Shown here in pieces: positions 1-5,640 of a DNA stretch of 12,117 nucleotides; position 1 is the first letter of the stretch; each line of letters starts with the position of its first letter. The stretch comes from DATDVD01 sp035290065 (lineage in GTDB: Bacteria > Pseudomonadota > Gammaproteobacteria > Coxiellales > Coxiellaceae): positions 1 through 12,117 of the forward strand of contig DATDVD010000053.1 in assembly GCA_035290065.1 (NCBI GenBank). The letters run 5' to 3'. The notes under the pieces are model-generated. The model had not been told where the DNA came from. It searched no databases and worked only from the letters and a program-made list of their open reading frames with translations. Made by a program: the position numbers and the translations under genes.

Positions 1-423
1 CAGATTCTGGCCAACGCCATGGCGGCTAGCGAACCTGATGAATTAGCAGCAGAAGCTGCGACCCCCGTCGCGGCGGCTGGTGAACCGCCTGTATCTGCCG
101 CTCTTGCTGCTATTAATCAGCAGTATGAACAGGCTTTACAAAATTATACAGCTGCAGTAGATGCATTAGATGCCTCTGCAGAATCTGAGGAGGAGACGGA
201 AGAAGGAAAAGAAGAAAAGCTTGAAGTTGCTCCTCGTATTGATTCAGCCTGGAATCAGAAAATTGCTGCAAGAGAACGGGAAAGTAAGCGTAGCCGAAGC
301 AGCCCAGGTGCTGCAAGCCAAGCTTCTGTTTATGGCACAGAATTAGGAGCAGTGGAGGAGGCAGCAGCAGTGGCGGCGGCGGCACCAGCGGCAGCAGCAA
401 CACCAAGAGCTGGGGGTTTCTAA
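1..423 (+). CDS. Ala/Glu-rich protein of unknown function, 5'-truncated
   Basis: The reading frame is open from base 1, so the window holds only the last 140 residues; the first ATG in view (19) need not be the start. The visible part is low in complexity: an Ala-rich stretch, a short helical segment (AAINQQYEQALQNYTAAVDALDA), an acidic Glu/Lys run (SEEETEEGKEEK), a basic Arg/Ser segment and a long Ala/Pro tail ending AGGF. No catalytic motif, membrane helix or family is recognised. The Ala tail is encoded by GCA/GCG runs (about 359-408), which could vary in length. The gene ends into the terminator at 448-490. The composition suggests a disordered C-terminal tail; a secreted effector is possible but unsupported. 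Confidence 0.7.
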   Translation, partial: QILANAMAASEPDELAAEAATPVAAAGEPPVSAALAAINQQYEQALQNYTAAVDALDASAESEEETEEGKEEKLEVAPRIDSAWNQKIAARERESKRSRSSPGAASQASVYGTELGAVEEAAAVAAAAPAAAATPRAGGF

Positions 424-447
424 TTAATGGCTTTTAAATTGATTCTG

Positions 448-490
448 AAAAAATCCGCCTGTTATAATAACCAGCGGATTTTTATTTTTT
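448..490. terminator. Bidirectional Rho-independent terminator between convergent genes
   Basis: AAAAATCCGC-CTG pairs with CAG-CGGATTTTT (one bulged C) around a TTATAATAAC loop, with a T-rich tract on the plus strand after 480 and A residues on the other side that give U's for minus-strand transcripts. It serves the Ala-rich gene on the left and rnfH on the right, whose stop codon (482-484) lies inside the structure. Confidence 0.85.
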
Positions 491-751
491 CCTCGCTTTC
501 AAGCGCCGCAACTCTTTAGGGTCCATTTTTAAGGGTCTATAAATTTCGACACGATCACCTGGCTCTAAAAGTGTCTCCAACGATTGCAATCGCCCAAATA
601 TTCCCACTTTGTTGATCGACAAATTAATCTCCGGAAATGCTTTTAAAATGCCCGAGCGCTCGATGGCGTGGCGAAGTAAACAGCGAAACGGAACCTCAAG
701 TTCAATCTGTTTTTGCTGAATTTCTGACGCATAAACCACTGTTACTTTCAA
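482..751 (-). CDS. rnfH: RnfH/RatB family ubiquitin-fold protein
   Basis: A small beta-grasp protein of the RnfH family (also called RatB), usually next to ratA; its molecular role is poorly defined. The family signature is clear: VTVVYA at the N-terminus, the SG.L..FPEI segment, INKVGIFGR, GDRVEIYRPL and DPKELRRLKARKK at the basic C-terminus. The frame can be opened at an ATG at 805, but this adds 18 residues encoded by the palindromic repeat (STLCPYEEG and so on) that family members lack. I prefer the TTG at 751-749, preceded by GAGGG about ten bases upstream, which gives MKVTVVYAS and about 89 residues, close to the family length. It follows ratA on the same strand, but the gap is filled with repeats. 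The TTG start is inferred. Confidence 0.85.
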   Translation of the reverse strand: MKVTVVYASEIQQKQIELEVPFRCLLRHAIERSGILKAFPEINLSINKVGIFGRLQSLETLLEPGDRVEIYRPLKMDPKELRRLKARKK

Positions 752-769
752 ATCAAATTTTCCCTCTTC

Positions 770-849
770 GTAGGGGCAGAGCGTGCTCTGCCCGTGCCCA
801 ATCATAAACCGTGTGCCATATTCCCGGGTCGACCACGGTCGACCCCTAC
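770..849. repeat. Palindromic repeat unit 1 (paired inverted hairpins, divergent variant)
   Basis: The left half (770-793) begins GTAGGGGCAGAGC and folds as GGGCAGAGC-GT-GCTCTGCCC. The right half (826-849) folds as GGGTCGACC-AC-GGTCGACCC and ends CCCTAC. Compared with the other copies both halves carry base changes, but always in pairs that keep the hairpin. The linker (794-825) contains ATAAACCGTGTGCCA, resembling the linkers of the units at 7306 and 9312. The unit sits immediately upstream of rnfH. Confidence 0.9.
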
Positions 850-876
850 GGGGAGTGGAGGAGTTTCCCTTCTTCC

Positions 877-944
877 GTAGGGGCAGACCGTGGTCTGCCC
901 AAGAACCTGCAGAAGATTAAGGGCAGACCACGGTCTGCCCCTAC
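877..944. repeat. Palindromic repeat unit 2
   Basis: The left half (877-900) is GTAG followed by GGGCAGACC-GT-GGTCTGCCC. The right half (921-944) is its inverse, GGGCAGACC-AC-GGTCTGCCC followed by CTAC. The 20-bp linker is AAGAACCTGCAGAAGATTAA, a class different from the units flanking recQ but shared with the unit at 10833. It lies between ratA and rnfH, only 27 bp from unit 1. Confidence 0.92.
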
Positions 945-979
945 GGGAAGATGCCTGGGATCTTCGTCATTTTTTATCA

Positions 980-1405
980 TCAATAAATTGCCCTAGCGCG
1001 TTCACAAAAACAATCCACTAATTTATTCGCGGCCTTTTCAAACACAGGACCAAACAACATACCGACTAAATTGGAGCTAAACGAAAAATCCATATGCAAC
1101 GACACACGACACCCATTTTCCACAGGCTCAAAATGCCAACGGCCTTCAAAGTGTTGAAACGGGCCGTGTTGCAACTGCATCAAAATGGACTCGGGGTTTT
1201 TAAGAATATTTTCAGTGGTGAAGGATTGTTTAAACCCTGATTGCATTAAATCGAGCCGAGCGATCATACGGTCCTCCGCCGCACTGATCACCTGCGTGCC
1301 CGAGCACCACGGAATAAATTCCGGATAATGGGCGACATCGTTTACCAGAGTAAACATTTGTTCCGGGGTATAAGGAACCACCGCAGTTTTTTGAATGATG
1401 GGCAT
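980..1405 (-). CDS. ratA: RatA-type START/coenzyme Q-binding (COQ10-like) protein
   Basis: A 141-residue START-fold protein of the RatA/PasT/COQ10 family. Members are credited either with ribosome-association inhibition (RatA) or with a ubiquinone-chaperone-like role. Diagnostic segments are the N-terminus PIIQKTAVVPYTPEQMF, LVNDVAHYPEFIPWCSGTQV, the amphipathic HFEGRWHFEPV segment and the long C-terminal helix GPVFEKAANKLVDCFCERA. The frame extends further upstream, but the ATG at 1405 matches the usual family N-terminus and has GGAG about ten bases before it; the longer version would run into smpB. It is divergent from smpB with a 46-bp gap, and upstream of rnfH as in E. coli. Confidence 0.92.
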   Translation of the reverse strand: MPIIQKTAVVPYTPEQMFTLVNDVAHYPEFIPWCSGTQVISAAEDRMIARLDLMQSGFKQSFTTENILKNPESILMQLQHGPFQHFEGRWHFEPVENGCRVSLHMDFSFSSNLVGMLFGPVFEKAANKLVDCFCERARAIY

Positions 1406-1436
1406 TGGCTTATTTCTCCGACGTACGTTGCATGCT

Positions 1437-1442
1437 AGTATA
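1437..1442 (-). promoter_or_regulatory. Candidate -10 box for ratA
   Basis: On the minus strand the ratA-smpB gap contains TATACT, 31 bases before the ratA start and ahead of its GGAG site. No convincing -35 hexamer is seen at 16-18 bp; that region is the T-rich complement of the smpB start. The same bases on the plus strand (TAGTAT) are a poorer -10 for smpB. Confidence 0.35.
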
Positions 1443-1451
1443 TCCCACCTT

Positions 1452-1922
1452 ATGGCTAAAAAAAGCAAAAAAACATCCGAAAATATCATTGCGGATAACC
1501 GCAAGGCACGGCACGACTACGAGATTTTGGAACGTATTGAAGCCGGGATGGTGCTCGCCGGGTGGGAAATGAAAAGCATTCGGGATGGGCGGGCGCAACT
1601 GAAAGACAGCTACGTAAAATTCTTGCACGGCGAACCTTATTTGATTAACGCGCATATTTCACCGTTAACCTCTGCTTCCACCCACGTTAATGCAGATCCG
1701 ACCCGCTCCCGTAAACTCCTCCTCAATAAAAAAGAAATGGATACATTACGCAGTGCAGTGGATAGAGAAGGCTTAACTTTGATAGCATTAAACTTGCATT
1801 GGTCACGCCATTATGTGAAAGCTGAGATTGCGCTCGTGCGCGGCAAAAAATTGCACGATAAACGTCGTACACTAAAAGAAAAAGCATTGAAACGGGAACA
1901 ACATCGATTTTTAAGGAGCTAA
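1452..1922 (+). CDS. smpB: SsrA-binding protein SmpB
   Basis: SmpB binds tmRNA and delivers it to stalled ribosomes in trans-translation. The 156-residue product has the family hallmarks in order: ENIIADNRKARHDYEILE, the GMVLAGWEMKSIRDGRAQLKDSYV core, GEPYLINAHISPL, the RSRKLLLNKKE segment, HYVKAEIALVRGKKLHDKR and the basic C-terminal tail KREQHRFLRS that inserts in the decoding centre. The start is set at ATG 1452 (MAKKSKK), the usual N-terminus. An in-frame upstream ATG at 1395 would overlap ratA. No clear Shine-Dalgarno is visible before 1452. Its stop is four bases before gor, and its RNA partner ssrA lies 1.4 kb downstream. Confidence 0.96.
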   Translation: MAKKSKKTSENIIADNRKARHDYEILERIEAGMVLAGWEMKSIRDGRAQLKDSYVKFLHGEPYLINAHISPLTSASTHVNADPTRSRKLLLNKKEMDTLRSAVDREGLTLIALNLHWSRHYVKAEIALVRGKKLHDKRRTLKEKALKREQHRFLRS

Positions 1923-1926
1923 CAAC

Positions 1927-3282
1927 ATGAAATGGGATTTACTGTGCATTGGAGGCGGATCAGGGGGTATTGCAGCCGCCGTACAAGCCGCTCAATTGGG
2001 GGCAAAATGTGCCATTATCGAAAAAAACAAATTAGGCGGCACGTGTGTCAATAGCGGATGTGTGCCTAAAAAACTGATGTGGTATGCCGCTGAAATGGCA
2101 GAAATGTTTCGCCAAGCACCCGGTTTTGGTTTTCCCGACCCTAAAAAATCGGTGAATTGGGAAACGCTGGTTGAACACCGCAAAAAACATATTCAAAAAC
2201 TCAACGCCCTGTATGCCAAACGCTTAGATGAACACAATATTAAATGGATCGAAGGCGAAGCGCAGTTTCAAGACGGTCACTCGGTGAAGGTAGGCAATGA
2301 AATCCTCACTGCGAAACACATTATTATTGCCAATGGCACAGAACCTATGATTCCCGATATTCCTGGCGCTAAAAAAGGTATTACGTCCGAGGGATTTTTT
2401 GCGCTTAAAACCTTGCCTAAAAAAGTAGCCGTAGTGGGCTCGGGGTATATTGCCGTAGAATTAGCGGGAATTTTAAACAGTCTTGGCACAGAAACGCACT
2501 GCTTTTTGCGCAACGATGTGCCGCTCGCGCGCTTTGATGAAATGCTTTCGTCTCAGTTGATGCGTACCCTGCGGGAAGCAGGCATTCAGTGGCACACGCG
2601 CCATCCTGTCAAAGCCATCATGGGTGAAGCAGGCGCTTTGTTGTTAGAGGCCGAAGGGCCTGCTGTTCCCAGCCGTCCTTCGCCGGGTGAATTTGAAACA
2701 GTGATTTGGGCCATTGGGCGAAGACCGAACCGGGATTTATTATCGCTGGGTAATACAAACATTCAGTTGTGCGAAAAAGGATTTATTAAAGTCGATCGTT
2801 ATCAGAACACGTCCGTAGATCATGTGTATGCCATTGGCGATGTCACGGGTCAGTGGCCCTTAACACCCGTTGCGATTAAAGCAGGGCGACAATTAGCGTT
2901 GCGACTGTTTGGAAAACAAGTGAACGCGTGTGTAGATTATCGTTTTGTGCCCACCGTTATTTTTTCACATCCTCCCATTGCAACTATTGGTTTAACGGAA
3001 AATGAAGCTTCCGCAGAATATGGGAAAGAAATTAAAATTTACAAAACCACGTTTACCCCACTGTATTATGCTTTTTCTGAACATCCGATTCGCACCTCGA
3101 TAAAACTCATTACCCATGGAAAAGAGGAGAAAATTGTTGGCTGCCATATCATTGGCCTGAATGCCGATGAAATTCTACAAGGATTTGCCGTCGCGATTAA
3201 AATGGGCGCTACGAAAAAAGATTTTGATGCGACGATGGCCATCCATCCCACCAGTGCAGAAGAACTAGTTACCTTAAAATAA
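1927..3282 (+). CDS. gor: Glutathione-disulfide reductase (NADPH)
   Basis: A cytosolic flavoenzyme that reduces GSSG to GSH with NADPH. At 451 residues it matches the usual length (about 450). Visible motifs are the FAD loop GGGSGG (9-14), the redox disulfide in GGTCVNSGCVPKK (C40, C45), the nucleotide loop GSGYIAVELAG, AIGRRPN, YAIGDVTG near the FAD ribityl site, and the dimer-partner catalytic HPTSAEE (H440, E445). The two arginines in FLRNDVPLARFD match those that bind the NADPH 2'-phosphate in E. coli Gor, favouring NADPH over NADH and separating it from lipoamide dehydrogenase. AGGAG at 1914-1918 sits in the end of smpB, four bases separate the genes, and co-transcription is likely. Confidence 0.95.
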   Translation: MKWDLLCIGGGSGGIAAAVQAAQLGAKCAIIEKNKLGGTCVNSGCVPKKLMWYAAEMAEMFRQAPGFGFPDPKKSVNWETLVEHRKKHIQKLNALYAKRLDEHNIKWIEGEAQFQDGHSVKVGNEILTAKHIIIANGTEPMIPDIPGAKKGITSEGFFALKTLPKKVAVVGSGYIAVELAGILNSLGTETHCFLRNDVPLARFDEMLSSQLMRTLREAGIQWHTRHPVKAIMGEAGALLLEAEGPAVPSRPSPGEFETVIWAIGRRPNRDLLSLGNTNIQLCEKGFIKVDRYQNTSVDHVYAIGDVTGQWPLTPVAIKAGRQLALRLFGKQVNACVDYRFVPTVIFSHPPIATIGLTENEASAEYGKEIKIYKTTFTPLYYAFSEHPIRTSIKLITHGKEEKIVGCHIIGLNADEILQGFAVAIKMGATKKDFDATMAIHPTSAEELVTLK

Positions 3283-3324
3283 CTTCTTTAATTAGCCTCT
3301 CTTAATGCTATTTTAAGGAAATCT

Positions 3325-3333
3325 TGATAGAAT
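3325..3333 (+). promoter_or_regulatory. Extended -10 promoter of ssrA
   Basis: TGaTAGAAT is an extended -10 element (TGn plus a 5/6 match to TATAAT) ending seven bases before the first G of tmRNA at 3341, the right distance for a start there. The -35 region is poor, which fits an extended -10 promoter. Confidence 0.65.
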
Positions 3334-3340
3334 AGTCGAT

Positions 3341-3738
3341 GGGGGCGTCTTAGGCTTCGACGTGAAACGTGAACCCTGAGGTGCATGCCGAGCCACGCAA
3401 TAACCGCTCGTAAAACCCGTCATTGCAATTAGATAGACGCTAAAAACGACGCTATCTTTGATGCAGAATACGACGCAATAGCTGCGTAATCTGACGCTGC
3501 TGAACAACAGCAGCACATCCTATTCCTAGGGTTTGCTTATGGGCCCTAACGAATAGTCACTGTTATAAGCTCGCTCATTCGCATGGCTCGTGTTAATGAG
3601 TTAAAACTAAAGAGCTCGCGAATCTAGTTTACCCTGTACGTTGGGTGCTGATTCGTTAAAACCAAAAACGGCACTAAGCATGTAGAACTGAAGGCTGATC
3701 TTTTGCGGACGCGGGTTCAACTCCCGCCGCCTCCACCA
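3341..3738 (+). ncRNA. ssrA: Transfer-messenger RNA (tmRNA, SsrA)
   Basis: A one-piece tmRNA of about 398 nt that rescues stalled ribosomes with SmpB. The 5' end GGGGGCGTCTTAGGCTTCGAC and the 3' end GGACGCGGGTTCAACTCCCGCCG...CCACCA form the tRNA-like domain. The acceptor stem GGGGGCG pairs with CGCCTCC (one G-U) and CCA is encoded. GTGCATGCCGAG after the 5' domain and CTAAGCATGTAGAACTGA before the 3' domain match the conserved helix regions of gammaproteobacterial tmRNAs. The tag frame is at 3439-3489. The 3' end is a common integrase target, and an accessory block begins right after it. Confidence 0.97.
3439..3489 (+). other. tmRNA proteolysis-tag reading frame
   Basis: The resume codon GCT (3439) follows TAGAC, equivalent to TAGTC before the E. 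coli resume codon GCA. Reading from there gives AKNDAIFDAEYDAIAA and TAA. The end AIAA resembles the ALAA protease-recognition end, and ND near the start echoes the AND of other tags. It is six residues longer than the E. coli tag ANDENYALAA. The resume point is inferred from alignment by eye. Confidence 0.8.
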
Positions 3739-3820
3739 TAACCTATTTATTTTTAAGTATTTTTCACCAGTTGGATTCCCTGGGTTTGAAAAACTCAAGG
3801 AATTATTTATTTAAAATCAA

Positions 3821-3906
3821 CCAATAATGTCCAACTAAATCCAATCTCATTTGGGGGTATATTTGGGGGTACATTGCACTTCTTAAACTGGAGATACCCC
3901 CAAATG
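3821..3906. repeat. Integrase arm-like repeats behind ssrA (candidate att arm region)
   Basis: Two direct GGGGGTA motifs occur in CATTTGGGGGTAT (3848-3860) and ATTTGGGGGTACA. An exact inverted copy ATACCCCCAAATG follows at 3894-3906, with GGAG at 3890-3893 before it. Similar GGGGGTA clusters are typical of attachment regions and integrase leaders of tRNA/tmRNA-targeting tyrosine integrases. The ATG at 3904 opens a frame of only 21 codons, perhaps the fossil start of a lost integrase. The block CCAATAATGTCCAACTAAAT that precedes it is echoed at 7214. Apart from this and the nearby inverted repeat, 3739-4060 has no gene. Confidence 0.55.
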
Positions 3907-3926
3907 CTCTTTGAGTCTCTAAAAAA

Positions 3927-3951
3927 GCAAAGTGCAAATTTTGCACTTTGC
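3927..3951. repeat. Perfect 12-bp inverted repeat
   Basis: GCAAAGTGCAAA and its exact complement TTTGCACTTTGC are separated by one base. With no usable loop and no T tract it suits a protein-binding operator or excisionase site better than a terminator. The partial word TTGCACTT also occurs at 3874-3881, within the arm region. Confidence 0.6.
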
Positions 3952-4066
3952 ATCTTAACCCTCATTTAGGCTTTCACAAAAATTAATGATCCAAAAGGCT
4001 CAACAAAATCTATTCTGTAGAACATAAAATTAACAACTAATCCTACTTAAAAAATTAATATTAGCT

Positions 4067-4072
4067 TATAAT
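4067..4072 (+). promoter_or_regulatory. Consensus -10 box upstream of the hydrolase/DUF4431 pair
   Basis: A perfect TATAAT lies in AT-rich DNA, giving a predicted transcript start near 4079 and a leader of about 70 bases to the ATG at 4152. No good -35 hexamer is seen at the expected spacing. Confidence 0.5.
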
Positions 4073-4151
4073 CTGCGCAAAAATCACAACCTATCTAACG
4101 CTACTCAGCGACAGCATTGAATATCCTAACTAAACAAAAAGGAGATAATAA

Positions 4152-4835
4152 ATGCCATATTTTGTGAAAGGTGAAGCAGGCTTAAACCATTCAATAATTT
4201 ATACCGACAACACTGAAAGATATTTTCGATACTCAGGAGGAACATGGGCTTGGAGAGATCATAATCCCGGAAATCTTGTTCCTGGATCAGTGAGTGCAAG
4301 ACACAATCAGATTGGATCCACTGGTAAATTTGCTATATTTCCAGATTATAAAAATGGCCACTCGGCATTACTAGATTGCCTAAAAACCACCTACAAAAAT
4401 GCCTCTATTAATTATTTAGTTAGCAAATTTGCTCCAGCAAAAGATGGAAATAATGTCAAAATTTATAGGAAATTTCTTCATGACAGAACAGGTGTAAAAG
4501 ACGACAAAAAAGTTAAAGACTTTACAGCTAGTGAATTTGACAAACTTTGGCATGCCATTGAAGCAATGGAAGGCTATAAAGAAGGTATCGTCACTGAAGT
4601 TTTCCCAATTACTGAAGTCTACAGGGATAAAAACGGAATTTGCGAGCTTCATATAAAAGGTAAAGGATGGGCATCAAAATCAGAATGTATAAACCTTGCA
4701 AAACAAGGCTGTCTTGACTTAATTGTATGCATCTCTCATATGAGACACGAATATCTTCGAGCCAGACCTAACAGCTCTGTTAATGGAAGCCTTGAACATA
4801 TGATAGTTAAAAAACCCAAGGAAAAAGGAAAGTAA
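4152..4835 (+). CDS. Peptidoglycan-hydrolase-like (phage P5-type) domain fused to a DUF3892-like domain
   Basis: 227 residues with two parts. Residues about 20-145 carry the pattern WRDHNPGNLVPG, GSTGKFAIFPDYKNGHSALL, a Y..A.I..LV.KFAPAKDGNN.KIY segment and TGV, as in the phage structural P5/transglycosylase-like domain found in virion-associated and bacterial cell-wall hydrolases. Residues about 150-215 (ITEVYRDKNGICELHIKG, GWASKSECINLAKQG, HEYLRARPNSSVNGSLEHM) resemble DUF3892. There is no signal peptide or membrane helix, so a wall-targeting role would need another export route or lysis. AAGGAG at 4139-4144, seven bases before the ATG, fixes the start. The stop abuts the next ATG, so translation is probably coupled. 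The gene is AT-richer than the flanking core genes, fitting transferred DNA. Function is inferred; no assay-linked homologue is claimed. Confidence 0.75.
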   Translation: MPYFVKGEAGLNHSIIYTDNTERYFRYSGGTWAWRDHNPGNLVPGSVSARHNQIGSTGKFAIFPDYKNGHSALLDCLKTTYKNASINYLVSKFAPAKDGNNVKIYRKFLHDRTGVKDDKKVKDFTASEFDKLWHAIEAMEGYKEGIVTEVFPITEVYRDKNGICELHIKGKGWASKSECINLAKQGCLDLIVCISHMRHEYLRARPNSSVNGSLEHMIVKKPKEKGK

Positions 4836-5342
4836 ATGCGGTATTTGTTTTTAATGCTTCTTATATTTTCGTCCTTTGCTCTAGCGAAAAACCAAACCGT
4901 CTATTACGAGCCAAGTTTAGTGGAATTAAAAGGCGTTATTAAAGATTTAAAATTTCCTGGCCCTCCTAACTATGAAAGCATAAAAAATGGAGATGCTGAT
5001 GAGACCGGTGCATACTTAATATTAAATAACCCCATTGATGTTATACTGCCTTCAAAGCTGAAAAACGATAGTAACGATAACGATGAACCCGAGGAGAACG
5101 TTAAAATACTTCAACTTGCTGTAGAAAATGATAGTGACTGGACAAAAATAAAGAAAGGAAATTACGTTCAGCTAACTGGAACATTATTTCATTGCCTTAC
5201 TGCACATCATCATACCAGAGTATTGCTTTGGGTTGAAAAAGTTAAAGTCCTCTCAATGCAAAAAGCAGAGAATATTAAACTAGATATTTCAAGCGAAGAT
5301 CAGCAATTCATGAGTCACGAACATTTACAGTCTTCCACCTAA
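4836..5342 (+). CDS. Secreted DUF4431-like protein, probable partner of the upstream hydrolase-like protein
   Basis: 168 residues starting with a clear signal peptide (MRYLFLMLLIFSSFALA, cut likely after A17), so periplasmic or exported. The mature part matches the DUF4431 pattern as I remember it: YEPSLVELKGVI, FPGPPNYESIKNGD (40-53), a charged variable loop, a KILQLAV strand and GTLFHCLTAHHHTRVLL (115-131) with its His cluster. The function of this family is not established. Its ATG follows the upstream stop directly, with GGAAAG as ribosome site inside the upstream gene, so the two are co-expressed. A cytosolic-type wall hydrolase followed by a periplasmic protein resembles effector-immunity pairs; that role is inference. 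The C-terminal 30 residues after the domain look unstructured. Confidence 0.75.
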   Translation: MRYLFLMLLIFSSFALAKNQTVYYEPSLVELKGVIKDLKFPGPPNYESIKNGDADETGAYLILNNPIDVILPSKLKNDSNDNDEPEENVKILQLAVENDSDWTKIKKGNYVQLTGTLFHCLTAHHHTRVLLWVEKVKVLSMQKAENIKLDISSEDQQFMSHEHLQSST

Positions 5343-5640
5343 AATTTCACCAGCAAGCGCCAATCCACGAGAGAAAACTAAAAATGCATGATGAATTTAT
5401 CCATTGAATCGCTTTGGCTTGCTTTTCTTTACTAAAATAATCTTGGTTCTCATTACTCATTTTTTTAGGCCTTTAATTTATAATACAAAAAATGCAATCA
5501 ATAATGTCTTTAAACGACACGAGAATCTTGCAATAAATATTTTCCTATCCCTCAGATTTCTTAATGACCAGGACCCCAACGAAAGACATGAGAGCCAGTA
5601 ATTTGATAACTTACGTACGCCCACTAACATTAACCGGGAA
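5343..5640. other. AT-rich intergenic stretch without a recognised gene
   Basis: Short frames here (for example a TTG-started 65-codon frame at 5404 on the plus strand) lack a ribosome site and any recognisable family. No clear terminator hairpin is seen after 5342. It separates the secreted-protein gene from the convergent pseudogene. Confidence 0.5.

Noticed and set aside
947..965. Hairpin GAAGAT/ATCTTC followed by T residues on the plus strand
   Set aside because: It looks like a terminator but no plus-strand gene precedes it, and on the minus strand, where ratA is transcribed, there is no T tract.
811..996. Plus-strand frame of 61 codons across the palindromic units
   Set aside because: It is made almost wholly of repeat sequence, has no ribosome site and resembles no protein.
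5404..5601. TTG-started plus-strand frame with a hydrophobic N-terminus
   Set aside because: No ribosome site, no recognisable family and AT-rich composition that yields such frames by chance.
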